From an uncultured Photobacterium sp. (GTDB taxonomy: Bacteria > Pseudomonadota > Gammaproteobacteria > Enterobacterales > Vibrionaceae): a stretch of 64,000 nt of DNA. Below, in pieces: positions 1 to 10,300 of the stretch (the stretch's first letter is position 1; every line of letters starts with the position of its first letter). The DNA lies in NCBI RefSeq assembly GCF_947502415.1, contig NZ_CANMZV010000025.1, positions 1 to 64,000 of the forward strand, read 5' to 3'. The position numbers were made by a program, and so were the translations under genes. Under the pieces are notes generated by a model, which did no database searches, was not told where the DNA came from, and was given only the letters and a program-made list of their open reading frames with translations.

Positions 1-2
1 CA

Positions 3-521
3 ACCGAACAACCGGTAGCCGATGGTCAACATGCCAGTGAATCACAGCCAATGCATTTAGCCGATTCAGGAAGTCAGTCAGCGGAACCGACAAGCCCGCA
101 GCAGGAAGCTGGCTTTGTTGGTGCCGACCAGACTCAGCTTGCTAGTGCCGATGTTGCTCCAATGACAACAGCAGATGATCAGTTAAGGCCTGGTAACGAG
201 CAAACCAGTGAGTCAGAACCAGTTCAATTAGTACATGCCGGTAGTGAACCTAGAGTTATGCAAAATTCTGCTCCAGACGATGGTATGGCTGATGCCGGGC
301 AACAACTATTAGCCAGTGCAGATGAACAAGCACTTCAATATGCAAGCACGACCACCAGCGACTCTGAAGGCGCTAAAGAAAACTATGAAGAGGTGTTAAA
401 TCCTAGTTTTGTAGGTGACGGCTCTCAATCGATGCTAGATCCGGATCAGGGCTATGCTTCAACAATGATAGATGGCCAAGGTTCTCCGTTAGATCCAGAC
501 GGCGATGTAAGTATCAGTTAG
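3..521 (+). CDS. C-terminal part of an acidic, low-complexity protein (5' end off window)
   Basis: The frame is open from the first bases of the window, so the gene starts to the left. The visible part is rich in Asp, Glu, Gln, Ser and Ala with no membrane segment, and it contains loose repeats of ADxGxQ and LxSADxQ type. This composition suggests a disordered, acidic tail. It ends at a TAG just before a strong terminator, so it closes its transcription unit. I do not recognise a family and assign no function. Confidence 0.6.
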   Translation, partial: TEQPVADGQHASESQPMHLADSGSQSAEPTSPQQEAGFVGADQTQLASADVAPMTTADDQLRPGNEQTSESEPVQLVHAGSEPRVMQNSAPDDGMADAGQQLLASADEQALQYASTTTSDSEGAKENYEEVLNPSFVGDGSQSMLDPDQGYASTMIDGQGSPLDPDGDVSIS

Positions 522-535
522 ATAACAATATTGTT

Positions 536-573
536 AAGGCTCGACTACTATTTTGTGTAGTCGAGCCTTTTTT
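536..573 (+). terminator. Rho-independent terminator
   Basis: Perfect 13 bp stem (536-548 with 557-569), 8 nt loop, then a T-run. It lies 15 bp after the stop of the acidic protein. Confidence 0.92.
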
Positions 574-629
574 TCTTTGCTCGACGGTGTACTTACCTAT
601 ACAGGTGGTTAAACAATGACAAGGTGACT

Positions 630-2042
630 ATGAAGTATTTAAGCGTACTCCTCCTTATCTGCGGCCCGGTAATGGCAGACACTTTTACCGGATCTGCCAT
701 TATTGAGATTGCTAAGAGCGATGATCTCGGAATTGCTGAGGCAGTTGCGATCAATAACGCACGGATTGATGCACTATCAAAAGCCGGCAGTACGTTTTTG
801 CAAAGCGAGCTTGTTGATGATGAACAGTACAGGCAGCGCTCTATAGTCTTTCATCCGGCAGTAACAAACACAAATGTCACCTATAAAGATGTGCTGCCTT
901 GTGGATCCAAGTTGTGTGTATTACTGGAGCTGGAGTTGACGGTTGATAAATCAGTCATGGAGCAACAGATTAAGTATCATTTTGACAATGAATCGCTGAG
1001 AAATGCACTAGATAATATTGATTTAAATAACTATGAAAGTCTGGTTCAAGCTCATGCAGCTGCAGTAAAGGCGTTAAATGAGAGTAATGCAAGGCTATGG
1101 CAATCCATTCAGCTAGATAAAAGTGGAGATGTCTATAGCAGCTATATCTCGAAACTTGACCAGGCCAGGGAACAAGGTCGTACTGACAATTCCCATATGG
1201 AAAAAGTCGAGACTTTTAAGGCCTTGGAGCTTGAGTTACGTGAACAGAAAGATGAAAGGGTAAAATATACAGCCCTTAAACTAGATAAGTTAATCCGTGA
1301 CTATTATCAGGATTGGAAGTTCTACTCATTCAGCACAGTTGAAGAGGGGACTCACTATCAGACAGGAGAGCGGCTTCATAATGTCTCGTTTAAGATCACC
1401 AATGTCCGAGCTGATTTTCGGCAGCTGAATAGTGAATACACCCTTGAGAAGGTTAAGGATAAAGACGGCAATCTATTGCGGTCTAATTACTATTATTCCG
1501 ACACAAAAGAGCCTATGCATCTTATGAAGACAGCTGCGCTTTTTGAGGATGTACATACACTGATTGAAGGGCAGGCACCAAAGCAAGGTGACAATAATAT
1601 CAATAATCATGATCTTGGTTTGATTGTGAATGATACCGATATAGTTGATGGTACGCTGGATGGAGAGCCTTTTGTCCGTTTTGAAATTGGACGTATTTGT
1701 TATCGTCCTTGGGCTGGCCCGAACGTTGGAGCTGAAGTCTATAAAGCTCTATTTAAACTCAGAACTGAGTTAATAGTTCGAACCCCTTACGGCGAACACC
1801 GATTCGATCCCGAGCTTTTCGAAGATTACGAAAGTAAACGTATTCGGCTGACTAAACGGAAAGAGCTGCTCTCGATGGACTCAAGGCTCTGTGTGATGAA
1901 AGGCGTAAAACTTGAAACATCCAGCAGCTTTTCTGATGAACAGATCCGCTCGCAGCTGCAGAAGGCGAATCAAGGGATTAGCGTTGAAATTATACACGAG
2001 CCTCTTACAAACTACATTAAGTCTGCAAATTTATCTGGCTAA
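630..2042 (+). CDS. Exported protein of unknown function
   Basis: Predicted 470 residues. The ATG at 630 is preferred over the in-frame GTG at 624 because AAGG sits at ideal spacing and the product then begins with a typical signal peptide (MKYLSVLLLICGPVMA, cut before DTF), pointing to the periplasm or cell surface. A Cys pair (PCGSKLC) near residue 90 and another in the C-terminal third could form disulphides. A stretch like AINNARIDALSKAG resembles the start of some flagellar or lipoprotein assembly domains, but this is too weak to name. It follows a terminator, so it has its own promoter. Confidence 0.7.
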   Translation: MKYLSVLLLICGPVMADTFTGSAIIEIAKSDDLGIAEAVAINNARIDALSKAGSTFLQSELVDDEQYRQRSIVFHPAVTNTNVTYKDVLPCGSKLCVLLELELTVDKSVMEQQIKYHFDNESLRNALDNIDLNNYESLVQAHAAAVKALNESNARLWQSIQLDKSGDVYSSYISKLDQAREQGRTDNSHMEKVETFKALELELREQKDERVKYTALKLDKLIRDYYQDWKFYSFSTVEEGTHYQTGERLHNVSFKITNVRADFRQLNSEYTLEKVKDKDGNLLRSNYYYSDTKEPMHLMKTAALFEDVHTLIEGQAPKQGDNNINNHDLGLIVNDTDIVDGTLDGEPFVRFEIGRICYRPWAGPNVGAEVYKALFKLRTELIVRTPYGEHRFDPELFEDYESKRIRLTKRKELLSMDSRLCVMKGVKLETSSSFSDEQIRSQLQKANQGISVEIIHEPLTNYIKSANLSG

Positions 2043-2102
2043 TTAGGTCCCCTACGGTACTGGCTCGCTACTTTAAGGTTATGACCTCATTGGAGCGAGC
2101 CC

Positions 2103-3005
2103 ATGTCTGTTATCGAGAACTTTGTGCAGGGTTCCATTTACCCTAATTTTAATTGGCAGATAATCTCTGAAGAATGTAAGCACCTTTCACCCATGAGAGA
2201 CGGTGAGCTAATAACGCTACACTGTCCGAACTGCTTTAACGCGGCCAGCCACTACCTTTTCACTGGTGTGATTGAATGTAAGCAATGTGGACATATCGAC
2301 TTGCTCTACGCAATAGCAAAGCATAAAAACATAAAGCGTTCTCTGTTTGTCAGGTTTATCGCAAATTCGCTAAAGCTAGAGATAAAAGATGACGTGAAAA
2401 GGGAAATCAGGAAATCGTGCCCTCCCTTAATTGATACTCTGCAAAAGAGATATCAAGTACCTGCAGATTACGGGTATCTCATCAACCTTGGTTACACCGA
2501 GGCTGAGTTAGTTAAATCTAAAACCCTTGTCCTATTGCCTGATACACAGTCAGTCATTGATGATTTAGTCTCTATATCGGGTTATATACCATCTACAGTC
2601 CGGAACAAGCTTCAGATGATGCCGAATGACAAGCCCACCTTGGCATTAAATTCATACGGTAAACTGAAGCTAGCATCGCCGGAGTTCATCGACGGAGTGA
2701 CCAGGCCATTTTATCTGGCTAAGTCGGCAAAAGTATTTCTTACCGATGATCCTTACTTTGCCCAACTGTGCTGGCTAAATAAAAAAAGGGCCTATCTATT
2801 CGACCCAAATCGAAGCCTTAATTTCTTTATGACAAATGTAATGAGCAAACTGAAGTACACACAATTGGTTGGTATCTGGAGAACCATTGACGACGATCAT
2901 GAGGTGATCAGGGTTACCCCGCATGAGACCGAACATTGGGTATTTGACTGGCACCGGGAAATGGTAAATGGCACGTACAAGACATTGAAGGAGAAATTCT
3001 TATGA
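2103..3005 (+). CDS. Zinc-ribbon protein, possibly primase-related
   Basis: 300 residues. A GGAGCG ribosome site lies 5-10 bases before the ATG. The N-terminal part carries a zinc ribbon, CPNC near residue 41 and CKQCG near residue 58, resembling the CHC2 zinc finger of primases. No clear Toprim acidic motif is visible in the rest, so a primase role is only suggested. Its last codons overlap the start of the next gene by 4 bp, so the two are probably translationally coupled. Confidence 0.6.
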   Translation: MSVIENFVQGSIYPNFNWQIISEECKHLSPMRDGELITLHCPNCFNAASHYLFTGVIECKQCGHIDLLYAIAKHKNIKRSLFVRFIANSLKLEIKDDVKREIRKSCPPLIDTLQKRYQVPADYGYLINLGYTEAELVKSKTLVLLPDTQSVIDDLVSISGYIPSTVRNKLQMMPNDKPTLALNSYGKLKLASPEFIDGVTRPFYLAKSAKVFLTDDPYFAQLCWLNKKRAYLFDPNRSLNFFMTNVMSKLKYTQLVGIWRTIDDDHEVIRVTPHETEHWVFDWHREMVNGTYKTLKEKFL

Positions 3006-3442
3006 TGAGAATCCAGCTGCAAATGCCTTTTATTCAGTTGTTCCGTTTACTGGCTGCAATCATTACGCTGATGCTCATGTGGTCCTGTGTCGTAAATATC
3101 GGTAATGGATTTGTAGGGCCATATAACGAAACACTTATTGCTGTTATTGTGTTGTGCGCGCTGATGTTTAAAGCAGAGCTGGTGATTGATGGTTGTAAGG
3201 TATCTTATCGACTGAGCCATTACCTTCTCCCTGTGCCATTTCTTGTTCGGAAGCTAACATCAACCAACGTTGTTGATATCTATTGTATGAGATCACTGCA
3301 AATCGCCAATGGTGGCACATGGTATATAGTAGATAAAAACAACGAGGCAAAGGCGCTGGGTATTTTTGCGCAGCCAGTTGATAAATCCTTCCTCTATGAG
3401 CATAAATATAACCAACTCCGCCGCCGCTTAATCAAGCGCTAG
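3002..3442 (+). CDS. Small inner-membrane protein
   Basis: 146 residues with two hydrophobic segments (about 11-31 and 43-56) and a basic C-terminus ending RRRLIKR. The start overlaps the preceding zinc-ribbon gene by ATGA. The end overlaps the convergent umuC-like gene by 4 bp, so there is no terminator between them. No family recognised. Confidence 0.6.
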   Translation: MMRIQLQMPFIQLFRLLAAIITLMLMWSCVVNIGNGFVGPYNETLIAVIVLCALMFKAELVIDGCKVSYRLSHYLLPVPFLVRKLTSTNVVDIYCMRSLQIANGGTWYIVDKNNEAKALGIFAQPVDKSFLYEHKYNQLRRRLIKR

Positions 3443-4692
3443 CAATGAATTATAGGGATCTCACTCCATCTCGATAAAGGGTTTTTGAGTTGTGCAGACT
3501 CGACCCTTTCACCTAGCATGTTGTTACCCTGGCTGGCCAAGTACAGTGTATGTCGGCCAAAACGCTGGTTCAGGTTGTCGAGCGCCGACATTAACCGGTT
3601 ATCTTCTGCCGGCGCAAACAGGTCACCCTGGTCAAACCGACAATCGCTCAGATCTATCGCGCCCACTCCAATCTTATACAAAGGAATAAATTTACCGTTC
3701 GGCACCAGGCGGGGCATAGCAGAGGTTAATAACTCTAGAAACACAGCAGTATGGTTACTGGCATAATCCAGGCTGGCGCATACACTGGCTCGGTGTTGTT
3801 CCGAATCATACGGGCTGGAACTACAGAAAAACTGGATCTTTTTAACTTTTGATTTCTGTTTCCGGGCTTTCTCACATACCTCGTGTACGTGGTATGCCAA
3901 CGCTTGCTGAAGGTCTGCAGGTGAATGAAGTCGTTCACGGATTGATCTGGTCGAATAAATTTGCCGTTTGGGTTCTGGCCCCTCTCTCCAAGAAAGTACC
4001 CTCTCACCATGCAGTTCACGAATAAGGCTTACAATCGGTTTACCAAATTCGTGTTTCATTTTTTTATGATCAGCATGTTTAAGCTGTATCGCGGTATTGA
4101 TCCCCATGTAGTTGAGCCGTGCCGCTATCCTAGATCCGACTCCCCAAAGTTCGGATGCGGGCATCATGGTTAAGATCTTATCGATGTCTCTGTCGGACTC
4201 CAGTAGGCAGAGGCCATTGTAGCCAGGCACCTTTTTAGCACACCAGCTTGCTGCTTTGGCCAACGTACAATTGTGAGAAGCCGCGGCACCTATAGGTAAC
4301 CGCGTCTCTTTGAAAACCTTCTTTCTTAGATCGGCCATGAACTGGAGGGGGTCGCAAATGCCTGTAATATCAGCAAAAATTTCATCAACGCTGTAACGGT
4401 AGGATTTGGGTAGCTCAGCTTCTATCACTGAATGCATCGAGTTGGACAAAGCACCGAATAAGTTGAAGTTCGCCTCGACGACGGCAACTTGCTTCAGTTC
4501 GATAATGCCCCGAAATTCGAAAACAGGGCTGAATTTCTTGATACCAAGATCGGTGGCTTTTCTATTGGCGGCAATTATCATTCCGTCCTTGCCACCTGTG
4601 ACCACAATCGGTCGGCCTCGTAGCTCAGGTTGGTATACCTCAGCCGCTGAGGCATAAAAACGAGTCCCATCGAAAAGTGCATAGAGGCTCAT
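3439..4692 (-). CDS. umuC: Y-family translesion DNA polymerase, UmuC-like
   Basis: 417 residues, close to the usual length of about 420. This is the catalytic subunit of a Pol V-type error-prone polymerase, which copies past DNA lesions during the SOS response. The catalytic residues look intact: the first Asp and FYAS steric-gate motif (FDGTRFYAS, about 7-15) and the paired acidic motif YSVDEIFADITGI (about 100-112). A helix-hairpin-helix-like segment (SELWGVGSRIAARLNYMGI) follows. Its ATG overlaps the stop of the UmuD-like gene (ATGA), so both are expressed from the LexA-controlled promoter upstream. Comparable plasmid versions are MucB, RumB and ImpB. Confidence 0.93.
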   Translation of the reverse strand: MSLYALFDGTRFYASAAEVYQPELRGRPIVVTGGKDGMIIAANRKATDLGIKKFSPVFEFRGIIELKQVAVVEANFNLFGALSNSMHSVIEAELPKSYRYSVDEIFADITGICDPLQFMADLRKKVFKETRLPIGAAASHNCTLAKAASWCAKKVPGYNGLCLLESDRDIDKILTMMPASELWGVGSRIAARLNYMGINTAIQLKHADHKKMKHEFGKPIVSLIRELHGERVLSWREGPEPKRQIYSTRSIRERLHSPADLQQALAYHVHEVCEKARKQKSKVKKIQFFCSSSPYDSEQHRASVCASLDYASNHTAVFLELLTSAMPRLVPNGKFIPLYKIGVGAIDLSDCRFDQGDLFAPAEDNRLMSALDNLNQRFGRHTLYLASQGNNMLGERVESAQLKNPLSRWSEIPIIHC

Positions 4693-5333
4693 GATACAAG
4701 ATGTCTTAATTGTAAAATGGTCTTAGTCACCACACCTTCAACAGCAAAAGGTCGGGTGATCGGAACCTGTTTGCCTACTCCATCATCAAGTGTGCCTGCG
4801 CTCAGGTTTAATTGGCGGCAAGCAAATTGGTTTTGGTGGTAAACTATTGCGATGTCGCCATCTTTATAATCTACATGTCGCTCAACGACGGTGAGACTGC
4901 CGTTATGGATACCAAACGGCATCATCCGGTTACCCTGGGCGACGGCAATAAAGCTTGTTTCTGAACTCGGCAACAATAGGCGGTGCAGGGATGCTTGAAG
5001 GTTGCCGGTTGGGACTGGCAGTGGATTTTGGTGAAAGCGGATGATAGCTACAGCAACGCCAATGACCTGCAGTTCTGAATCTAGCGCGTTAATACGCGAC
5101 AGGGGGATAACAGCTTGCTCACCAAATTGCTCGACCAAAACAAGGTCTTTTGCTTCGGGTGTGAGAGCGGCATCGATAATAACCCAGTCAGAGCTACCTA
5201 TCAGACCACAGTTGTCAGTGTCGCTTTTGATGTAAACAAAAGTCGCGGCCGGGTGATGAATTAATTCACCCAGATCCAAATTGTTTTCGAGATATGGCTT
5301 TGTTGGATTCTCGAAGCCGGTGAAACCGCTCAT
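4689..5333 (-). CDS. Tandem, catalytically dead UmuD'-like protein (two S24-type domains)
   Basis: 214 residues from the ATG at 5333. The frame is also open upstream from a GTG at 5360 and an ATG at 5342, which lie in or next to the LexA box. The protein starts where mature UmuD' starts: SGFTGFENP aligns with GFPSPAADY, so the 24-residue arm and Cys-Gly cleavage site are missing. Two copies of the S24 core follow, about 20-100 and 114-210. Against E. coli UmuD, nucleophile Ser60 is replaced by Asp40 and Arg136, and base Lys97 by Ile76 and Arg173, so neither copy should cleave. The inferred role is a permanently mature, single-chain stand-in for the UmuD' dimer, partnering the UmuC-like polymerase next to it. 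Confidence 0.85.
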   Translation of the reverse strand: MSGFTGFENPTKPYLENNLDLGELIHHPAATFVYIKSDTDNCGLIGSSDWVIIDAALTPEAKDLVLVEQFGEQAVIPLSRINALDSELQVIGVAVAIIRFHQNPLPVPTGNLQASLHRLLLPSSETSFIAVAQGNRMMPFGIHNGSLTVVERHVDYKDGDIAIVYHQNQFACRQLNLSAGTLDDGVGKQVPITRPFAVEGVVTKTILQLRHLVS

Positions 5334-5346
5334 AGCAATCATTATA

Positions 5347-5362
5347 CTGTATATAAACACAG
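5347..5362 (-). promoter_or_regulatory. LexA (SOS) box of the umuDC-like operon
   Basis: CTGTATATAAACACAG matches CTGT-N8-ACAG exactly and lies 14 bp before the preferred start of the UmuD-like gene. It places the operon under SOS control. Confidence 0.92.
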
Positions 5363-5638
5363 TATAATGATAACGCTATTGTCGGGGACTGACAACATAG
5401 ATACCCCAATAACTCTTTGATGTAGTTACGCTGTCACATGTATCGAGCGTATATTCCTGTGATTGAGTCAGGTTGACATCAGCAATATCAGCAATTAATG
5501 TTGTGTATGTGCAGGAGTGCATACGCAAGCCAAACGCGTAAACGACTCATTAACCAAATCCAACTATTTGTTTGTATTACTGAGCTCATAGAGCATTTCA
5601 GAATACAGTTTGGCATATGCTCTATACAGTGAGGCGAT

Positions 5639-6415
5639 ATGAACACTAATGCGTTAATTGTTGACTACCAGCAGTTTCTATCCATCTCTAATACGTTTCG
5701 TAAAATTAACGAATCGTCATTATCTCTCTCTGCATACCGTCAGTCTCTGGCCAGGAGGTTAGGGTTCAGCTCACTGCAGGAGATACAGCATACCGAATTC
5801 ATATACTTAGATTGCCTTGAGTTGCGTCACGCACTACCAGAGCAGGTCAGTATCAAGGCAGCCATCGGTCAGTTTTTTCCTTTTTACGTGGTGTATGTGG
5901 GGGAGACCCTATACGTAGATATCGAACCAGATGGGTATGTAGGTACGTATCCAGAGATACACCCTACCGGCTATCAACCAAGTGCGAATGCGGTCCGTGT
6001 GCTAATCCAGTACAATGATGCACTAGTCTTCGATAATTCACAGTGGCGCCGGTTTGTCAGCCGTACCCAAGCCGAGCTTGATGAGCAGTGTGATGTGGAT
6101 AGCCTAGATCTTAATAGCCTATGGGAAAATTCAGACGCCGGGAACGTACCAACGTACCTGATAGCGCCTGAATATCTACATCATTACGGATTTGATTTTG
6201 GGCTGGTTACAGCAGATATGACCGATAATAGTCTCAAGCAGCTTGTTGCCAGGTTTATGGGTAAATCAGTAAATCTTCCCTCTGTTGAGGTGTTAAAACA
6301 CACTACAGAGGTTGAGCGCGAGATTGAGATCGAAAAACTAAATACCGATATGTTTATCTGTGACCCCTATGAAGTTTTAGGTTATCTGAGCGACCTACGA
6401 GATACGCTGGAATAA
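5639..6415 (+). CDS. Protein of unknown function
   Basis: 258 residues, start preceded by GAGGCGAT. Soluble and acidic, with no signal peptide or membrane segment. The N-terminal 40 residues (F.S.S.TFRKIN...LSLS.YRQ.LAR.LGFSSLQEIQ) look like the small helical domain that opens the product of 42426-43202, which is also 258 residues long. The gene diverges from the umuDC-like operon across a 280 bp spacer. No function assigned. Confidence 0.6.
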   Translation: MNTNALIVDYQQFLSISNTFRKINESSLSLSAYRQSLARRLGFSSLQEIQHTEFIYLDCLELRHALPEQVSIKAAIGQFFPFYVVYVGETLYVDIEPDGYVGTYPEIHPTGYQPSANAVRVLIQYNDALVFDNSQWRRFVSRTQAELDEQCDVDSLDLNSLWENSDAGNVPTYLIAPEYLHHYGFDFGLVTADMTDNSLKQLVARFMGKSVNLPSVEVLKHTTEVEREIEIEKLNTDMFICDPYEVLGYLSDLRDTLE

Positions 6416-6456
6416 TGGCTGCACAGCAGGGTGACACTGTCACCTTGCTAACTGGA

Positions 6457-6762
6457 TTACTTTTTCCATACCTGAACACAGACTTCGTGGTCATTGCCAT
6501 CAACCTTTTTACTCTCATACATTCCCTGGTCATAAGAGATGGTCGAAACCGTTGACGAATAGTGGCTCCGGGCTTCACTGTCATTCAGCGACTCCGCTCC
6601 AGTGGTAAACACACGTCCTTCCCTGGCCAATTCACCCATCGCAGCAATAGTCGCCGCTCTAACAGCGTTGGGACCTAACGCTGAAGGCACACAGGCAGTA
6701 TTTGTGCTGGTGGCCGATGCCAGTTGAGAACTTAGTAGTAATGCAGCGACAATAAAGCGCAT
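6457..6762 (-). CDS. Small exported protein
   Basis: 101 residues. The ATG at 6762 is chosen because AGGAGCG lies just before it and the product then begins with a clean signal peptide (MRFIVAALLLSSQLASA, cut before TST). Two Cys (near 26 and 97) may form a disulphide in the periplasm. Family not recognised. Confidence 0.65.
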   Translation of the reverse strand: MRFIVAALLLSSQLASATSTNTACVPSALGPNAVRAATIAAMGELAREGRVFTTGAESLNDSEARSHYSSTVSTISYDQGMYESKKVDGNDHEVCVQVWKK

Positions 6763-6904
6763 GATTTCGCTCCTGAACAATGTGACTTAATAATAGCTAT
6801 ACACCGTTAGGTATGGAAATTAAGACTATATTGTCTGTGATCAACAACAAAGCTAACGCACTATAACTTTAAATATGAAAACCAAAAAATAACTATAACT
6901 ATAT

Positions 6905-6940
6905 GGGGTTTTGCGCACATTTCCCCGAAAAGTTCATTCT
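6905..6940 (+). repeat. Left terminal inverted repeat of the Tn3-family transposon
   Basis: 36 bp, begins GGGGTTTTGCGCACATTTCC. Identical to the reverse complement of 18308-18343. It is preceded by TATAT. Confidence 0.95.
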
Positions 6941-7334
6941 TGCATATAGGGTCGATCTAACAAACTTATGCCCCAGAACGTGTTAGAACAATTACACCGT
7001 CATTGTTATGCCATCACAATTTGGCATAAAAAATCTATGGATAAAAGCATCAATTAACACGTATTTATCTTTATTTGTTTTTTCGGTTTAAGCATCACCT
7101 CTAGCATGGATTGCTAGATATCAGGAATAAGTGTCGATTGAATGAAAGTGCCAAAATTCTATGGTTGTCCACTTATTCTAGTTGTATAAATATCAGCGTG
7201 TTGATAGCCTATATCGTTAATAAACAGTCACCTACTGCTAATTATCCTTTTGTAACGTCAGAATGGACATGTTGTGAAATAGTCCGTTTTTATGATGGGG
7301 GGCATAATTTGTTAATATTTAAGGGTAGATAAAA
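6941..7334 (+). other. AT-rich leader region of the STAND gene
   Basis: 394 bases between the left repeat and the STAND gene. A 73-codon frame (7111-7332) lies here but has no ribosome site or family resemblance and is probably not a gene. The region presumably holds the passenger promoter; I see no clear operator. Confidence 0.4.
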
Positions 7335-10300
7335 ATGGAACCAATTACATTGGCAATTGGTGGGGCGTCATACTACGTTGCTGCCAAGTTTGTAGACCAA
7401 TTTATATCTCAGGAGGGATATGGACTGATTCGCAAGAAGCTTTTCCCTAAGAAAAGGTATGTAGACAGGCTCTATCAACTTATTGAGGAAACAGCTTCAG
7501 AGTTTGAAGTTGAATACCCAGCAGATTCAGAAAAGGTTCCGTTCTATCAATCCCAGGCGCTATTTGACGTATTAAACCAATATATTCTGTTTAAACAGTT
7601 ACCAGATAAAGCTGAGGTAGTGAATAAGTTTAGCGATTATCCAACTGTGCTACCGCCAACTCAAAAGCAACTTGAACGTTTTTATACGATTCTTGCGCTA
7701 AAAATAAACAAGTGTGAAACATTAAAGAAACTTCATATCGAAGAGACTTATAAGGAAAAGATATTCGATATCAGTGAAGAACTTACTCAAATAAAACTTT
7801 TGTTGCGCTCTATAGACGAGAAGCTCACTTTTCACCTAAACGATGATTGGCTAAATGAAAAAAACAGACAGGCAATAGCTGATTTGGGTGGGCGCTACAC
7901 ACCTGAACTAAACGTAAAACTAGAAATAGCAAAGATATTTGAGGGCCTAGGTAGGACTAGTAATTTTTCAGAACTCTTTTATTCACATATAGATAGTTTT
8001 CTAATTAAAGGAAACAAACTCAGTACGTGTGATGAGATATCTTCACAGTTATCTGTAATATCTAAATCTTTAACTGACATTATAAACTCATACCAAGAAA
8101 TTGATTTTTCTAAATTAACTAAAATACCAACAGATGAATTTTGTAAGAGTATTACCTCCTGCAACAATGCAGTAGCAGAATCTGAATCGGTGTTGTGGAA
8201 ACTGCGTGAAGAAGCAAAAGCAGCCGGAGAGACTAATGATTACAGTGACAAATACTCATCAACTTTAAGGGAACTTAGGGATTTTGATTATGAGTGTAAC
8301 AAGTTAAGTACTTTCATAAACTCCATAACAGTAAACTTATCGAACAACCCATTCTTGCTTCTTGAAGGGGAAGCTGGCATTGGAAAGTCTCACTTACTTG
8401 CCGATGTCGTTGAAACAAGAATTAAATCTGGTTCTCCATCTCTTTTCTTATTGGGGCAACAGCTCACTTCTGATGAGTCTCCTTGGGTACAAATTTTTAA
8501 AAGGTTACAGGTCGATACCACATCCAATGATTTTCTAGAAAAGCTTAATTTGTATGCTCAAAAAAACAACAAAAGGATTTTGATATTTATTGATGCAATC
8601 AATGAAGGGAACGGCAATAAGTTTTGGGATGACAATATAAATAGTTTTGTTGAAGAAATTAAACGATTTGATTGGCTTGGTTTAATAATGTCAGTTAGGT
8701 CAACGTATAAAAATATTACTATTTCTGATGAGAATGTATCACGCAATAATTTTGAAACTCATGAGCATATTGGTTTCAAGAACGTTGAACTGGAAGCTGT
8801 TAATTTATTCTATGACAATTACAACATAGAGAGGCCCTCTTCACCTAACTTAAACCCAGAATTCAAAAACCCGTTATTTTTGAAGTTACTATGCGAAGGA
8901 GTTAAGAAAAGTGGATTAAGTAAAGTTCCAGTGGGTTTTCATGGGATTTCTAAAATTCTCAGTTTTTTCATTGCGGGTGTCAACAAGTCGCTTGCCTCAC
9001 CTAAAAAGTACAGTTTCGATGCCAGCTTTCCATTGGTTAATGATGCATTAAATGAACTAATCAAGCTTAAGGTGGGCTCGGGGGCTAAGAGTATACCTCT
9101 TAAAGATGCGCATGTTGCCGTCCAGTCCATTGTTCAAGACTATGTTAACGATAAAACTTTTCTTAATGCATTGATAGATGAAGGGGTGTTAACAAAAGGA
9201 ATTACTCGAAACGACGATAACGTTGCTGAAGAGGTAGTATATATATCTTTTGAAAGGTTTGATGACCATTTAACAGTAAACTACTTACTTGACGGCATTG
9301 AAATTATTGAAGATGAGTTTAAGACGGGAGGCCGTCTAAAAAATTACTTTAAAGAAGAGCATGATTTTTACTACAACCAAGGAATTGTTGAGGCTCTTTC
9401 GATTCAATTACCCGAAAAATATGGAAAAGAACTCTACGAATTACTGCCAGAGTTCAGTGCGCATGATTACTTAATAAATTCTTTTATTGATAGTTTAGTT
9501 TGGAGAGAAACTTCTGCGATAGACTTCGACAAACTCAAACCATTTATAAATGACAACGTACTTCAGTTTAGGGGTACTTTTAGCCACTTTTTAGAAATAT
9601 TGATTTCAATTTCTGGTATTGAAGAGCATCCATTTAATGCGAATTTCTTACATGATTGGTTATCTAAACACTCCTTACCAAACAGAGATGCATTTTGGAC
9701 TACTCAATTAAAATATAAGTACAGTGAAGATTCTACATTCAGACATTTAATAGATTGGGCTTGGGATGGCTTTGATAAGAGTTACATATCTGATGATTCA
9801 ATCGAGTTAGTTGCTACTGCGCTTTGTTGGTTTTTAACTTCAAGCAATCGAGAGCTGAGGGATTGTTCAACAAAAGCTTTAGTTAACTTGCTAGAAAATA
9901 GAATTCCAGTATTGGTTAGGATAATCAATAAATTTGATGCCGTAGATGATCCTTATGTTTGGGAGAGAGTGTTAGCTGTTGCCTTAGGTTGTGTATTGCG
10001 AACAAAGGATCATCATGAGCTAGGCCCTGTAGCTGAAATAGTTTATACAAAGGTCTTTGATACAGAAGATGTATATCCAAATATCCTCTTAAGAGACTAC
10101 GCAAGAGAGATTATAGAGTATGTTTCATACCTTGGATTGATAACAGAAAATATTGAATTTTCCAAAACTAAGCCCCCATACAAAAGTGAATGGCCTGATG
10201 ACATACCAACTAAAGATGAGCTGAAAGGTCTTTATGATAAGAAAGACTACTGGGACTTGTGGAGTTCAGTTATGGGGGGCGGTGACTTCTCTAGGTACAC

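Noticed and set aside
3485-3766. Plus-strand frames inside the umuC-like gene (and similar shadows inside ssb, VWA, traN and methyltransferase genes)
   Set aside because: They overlap well-supported genes on the other strand and show only the reflected composition of those genes.
5342-5360. Upstream GTG or ATG starts for the UmuD-like protein
   Set aside because: The GTG at 5360 lies within the LexA box and the ATG at 5342 is next to it. The ATG at 5333 matches the UmuD' N-terminus.
7111-7332. 73-codon frame before the STAND gene
   Set aside because: No ribosome site, starts at an arbitrary ATG in AT-rich DNA, and has no family resemblance.
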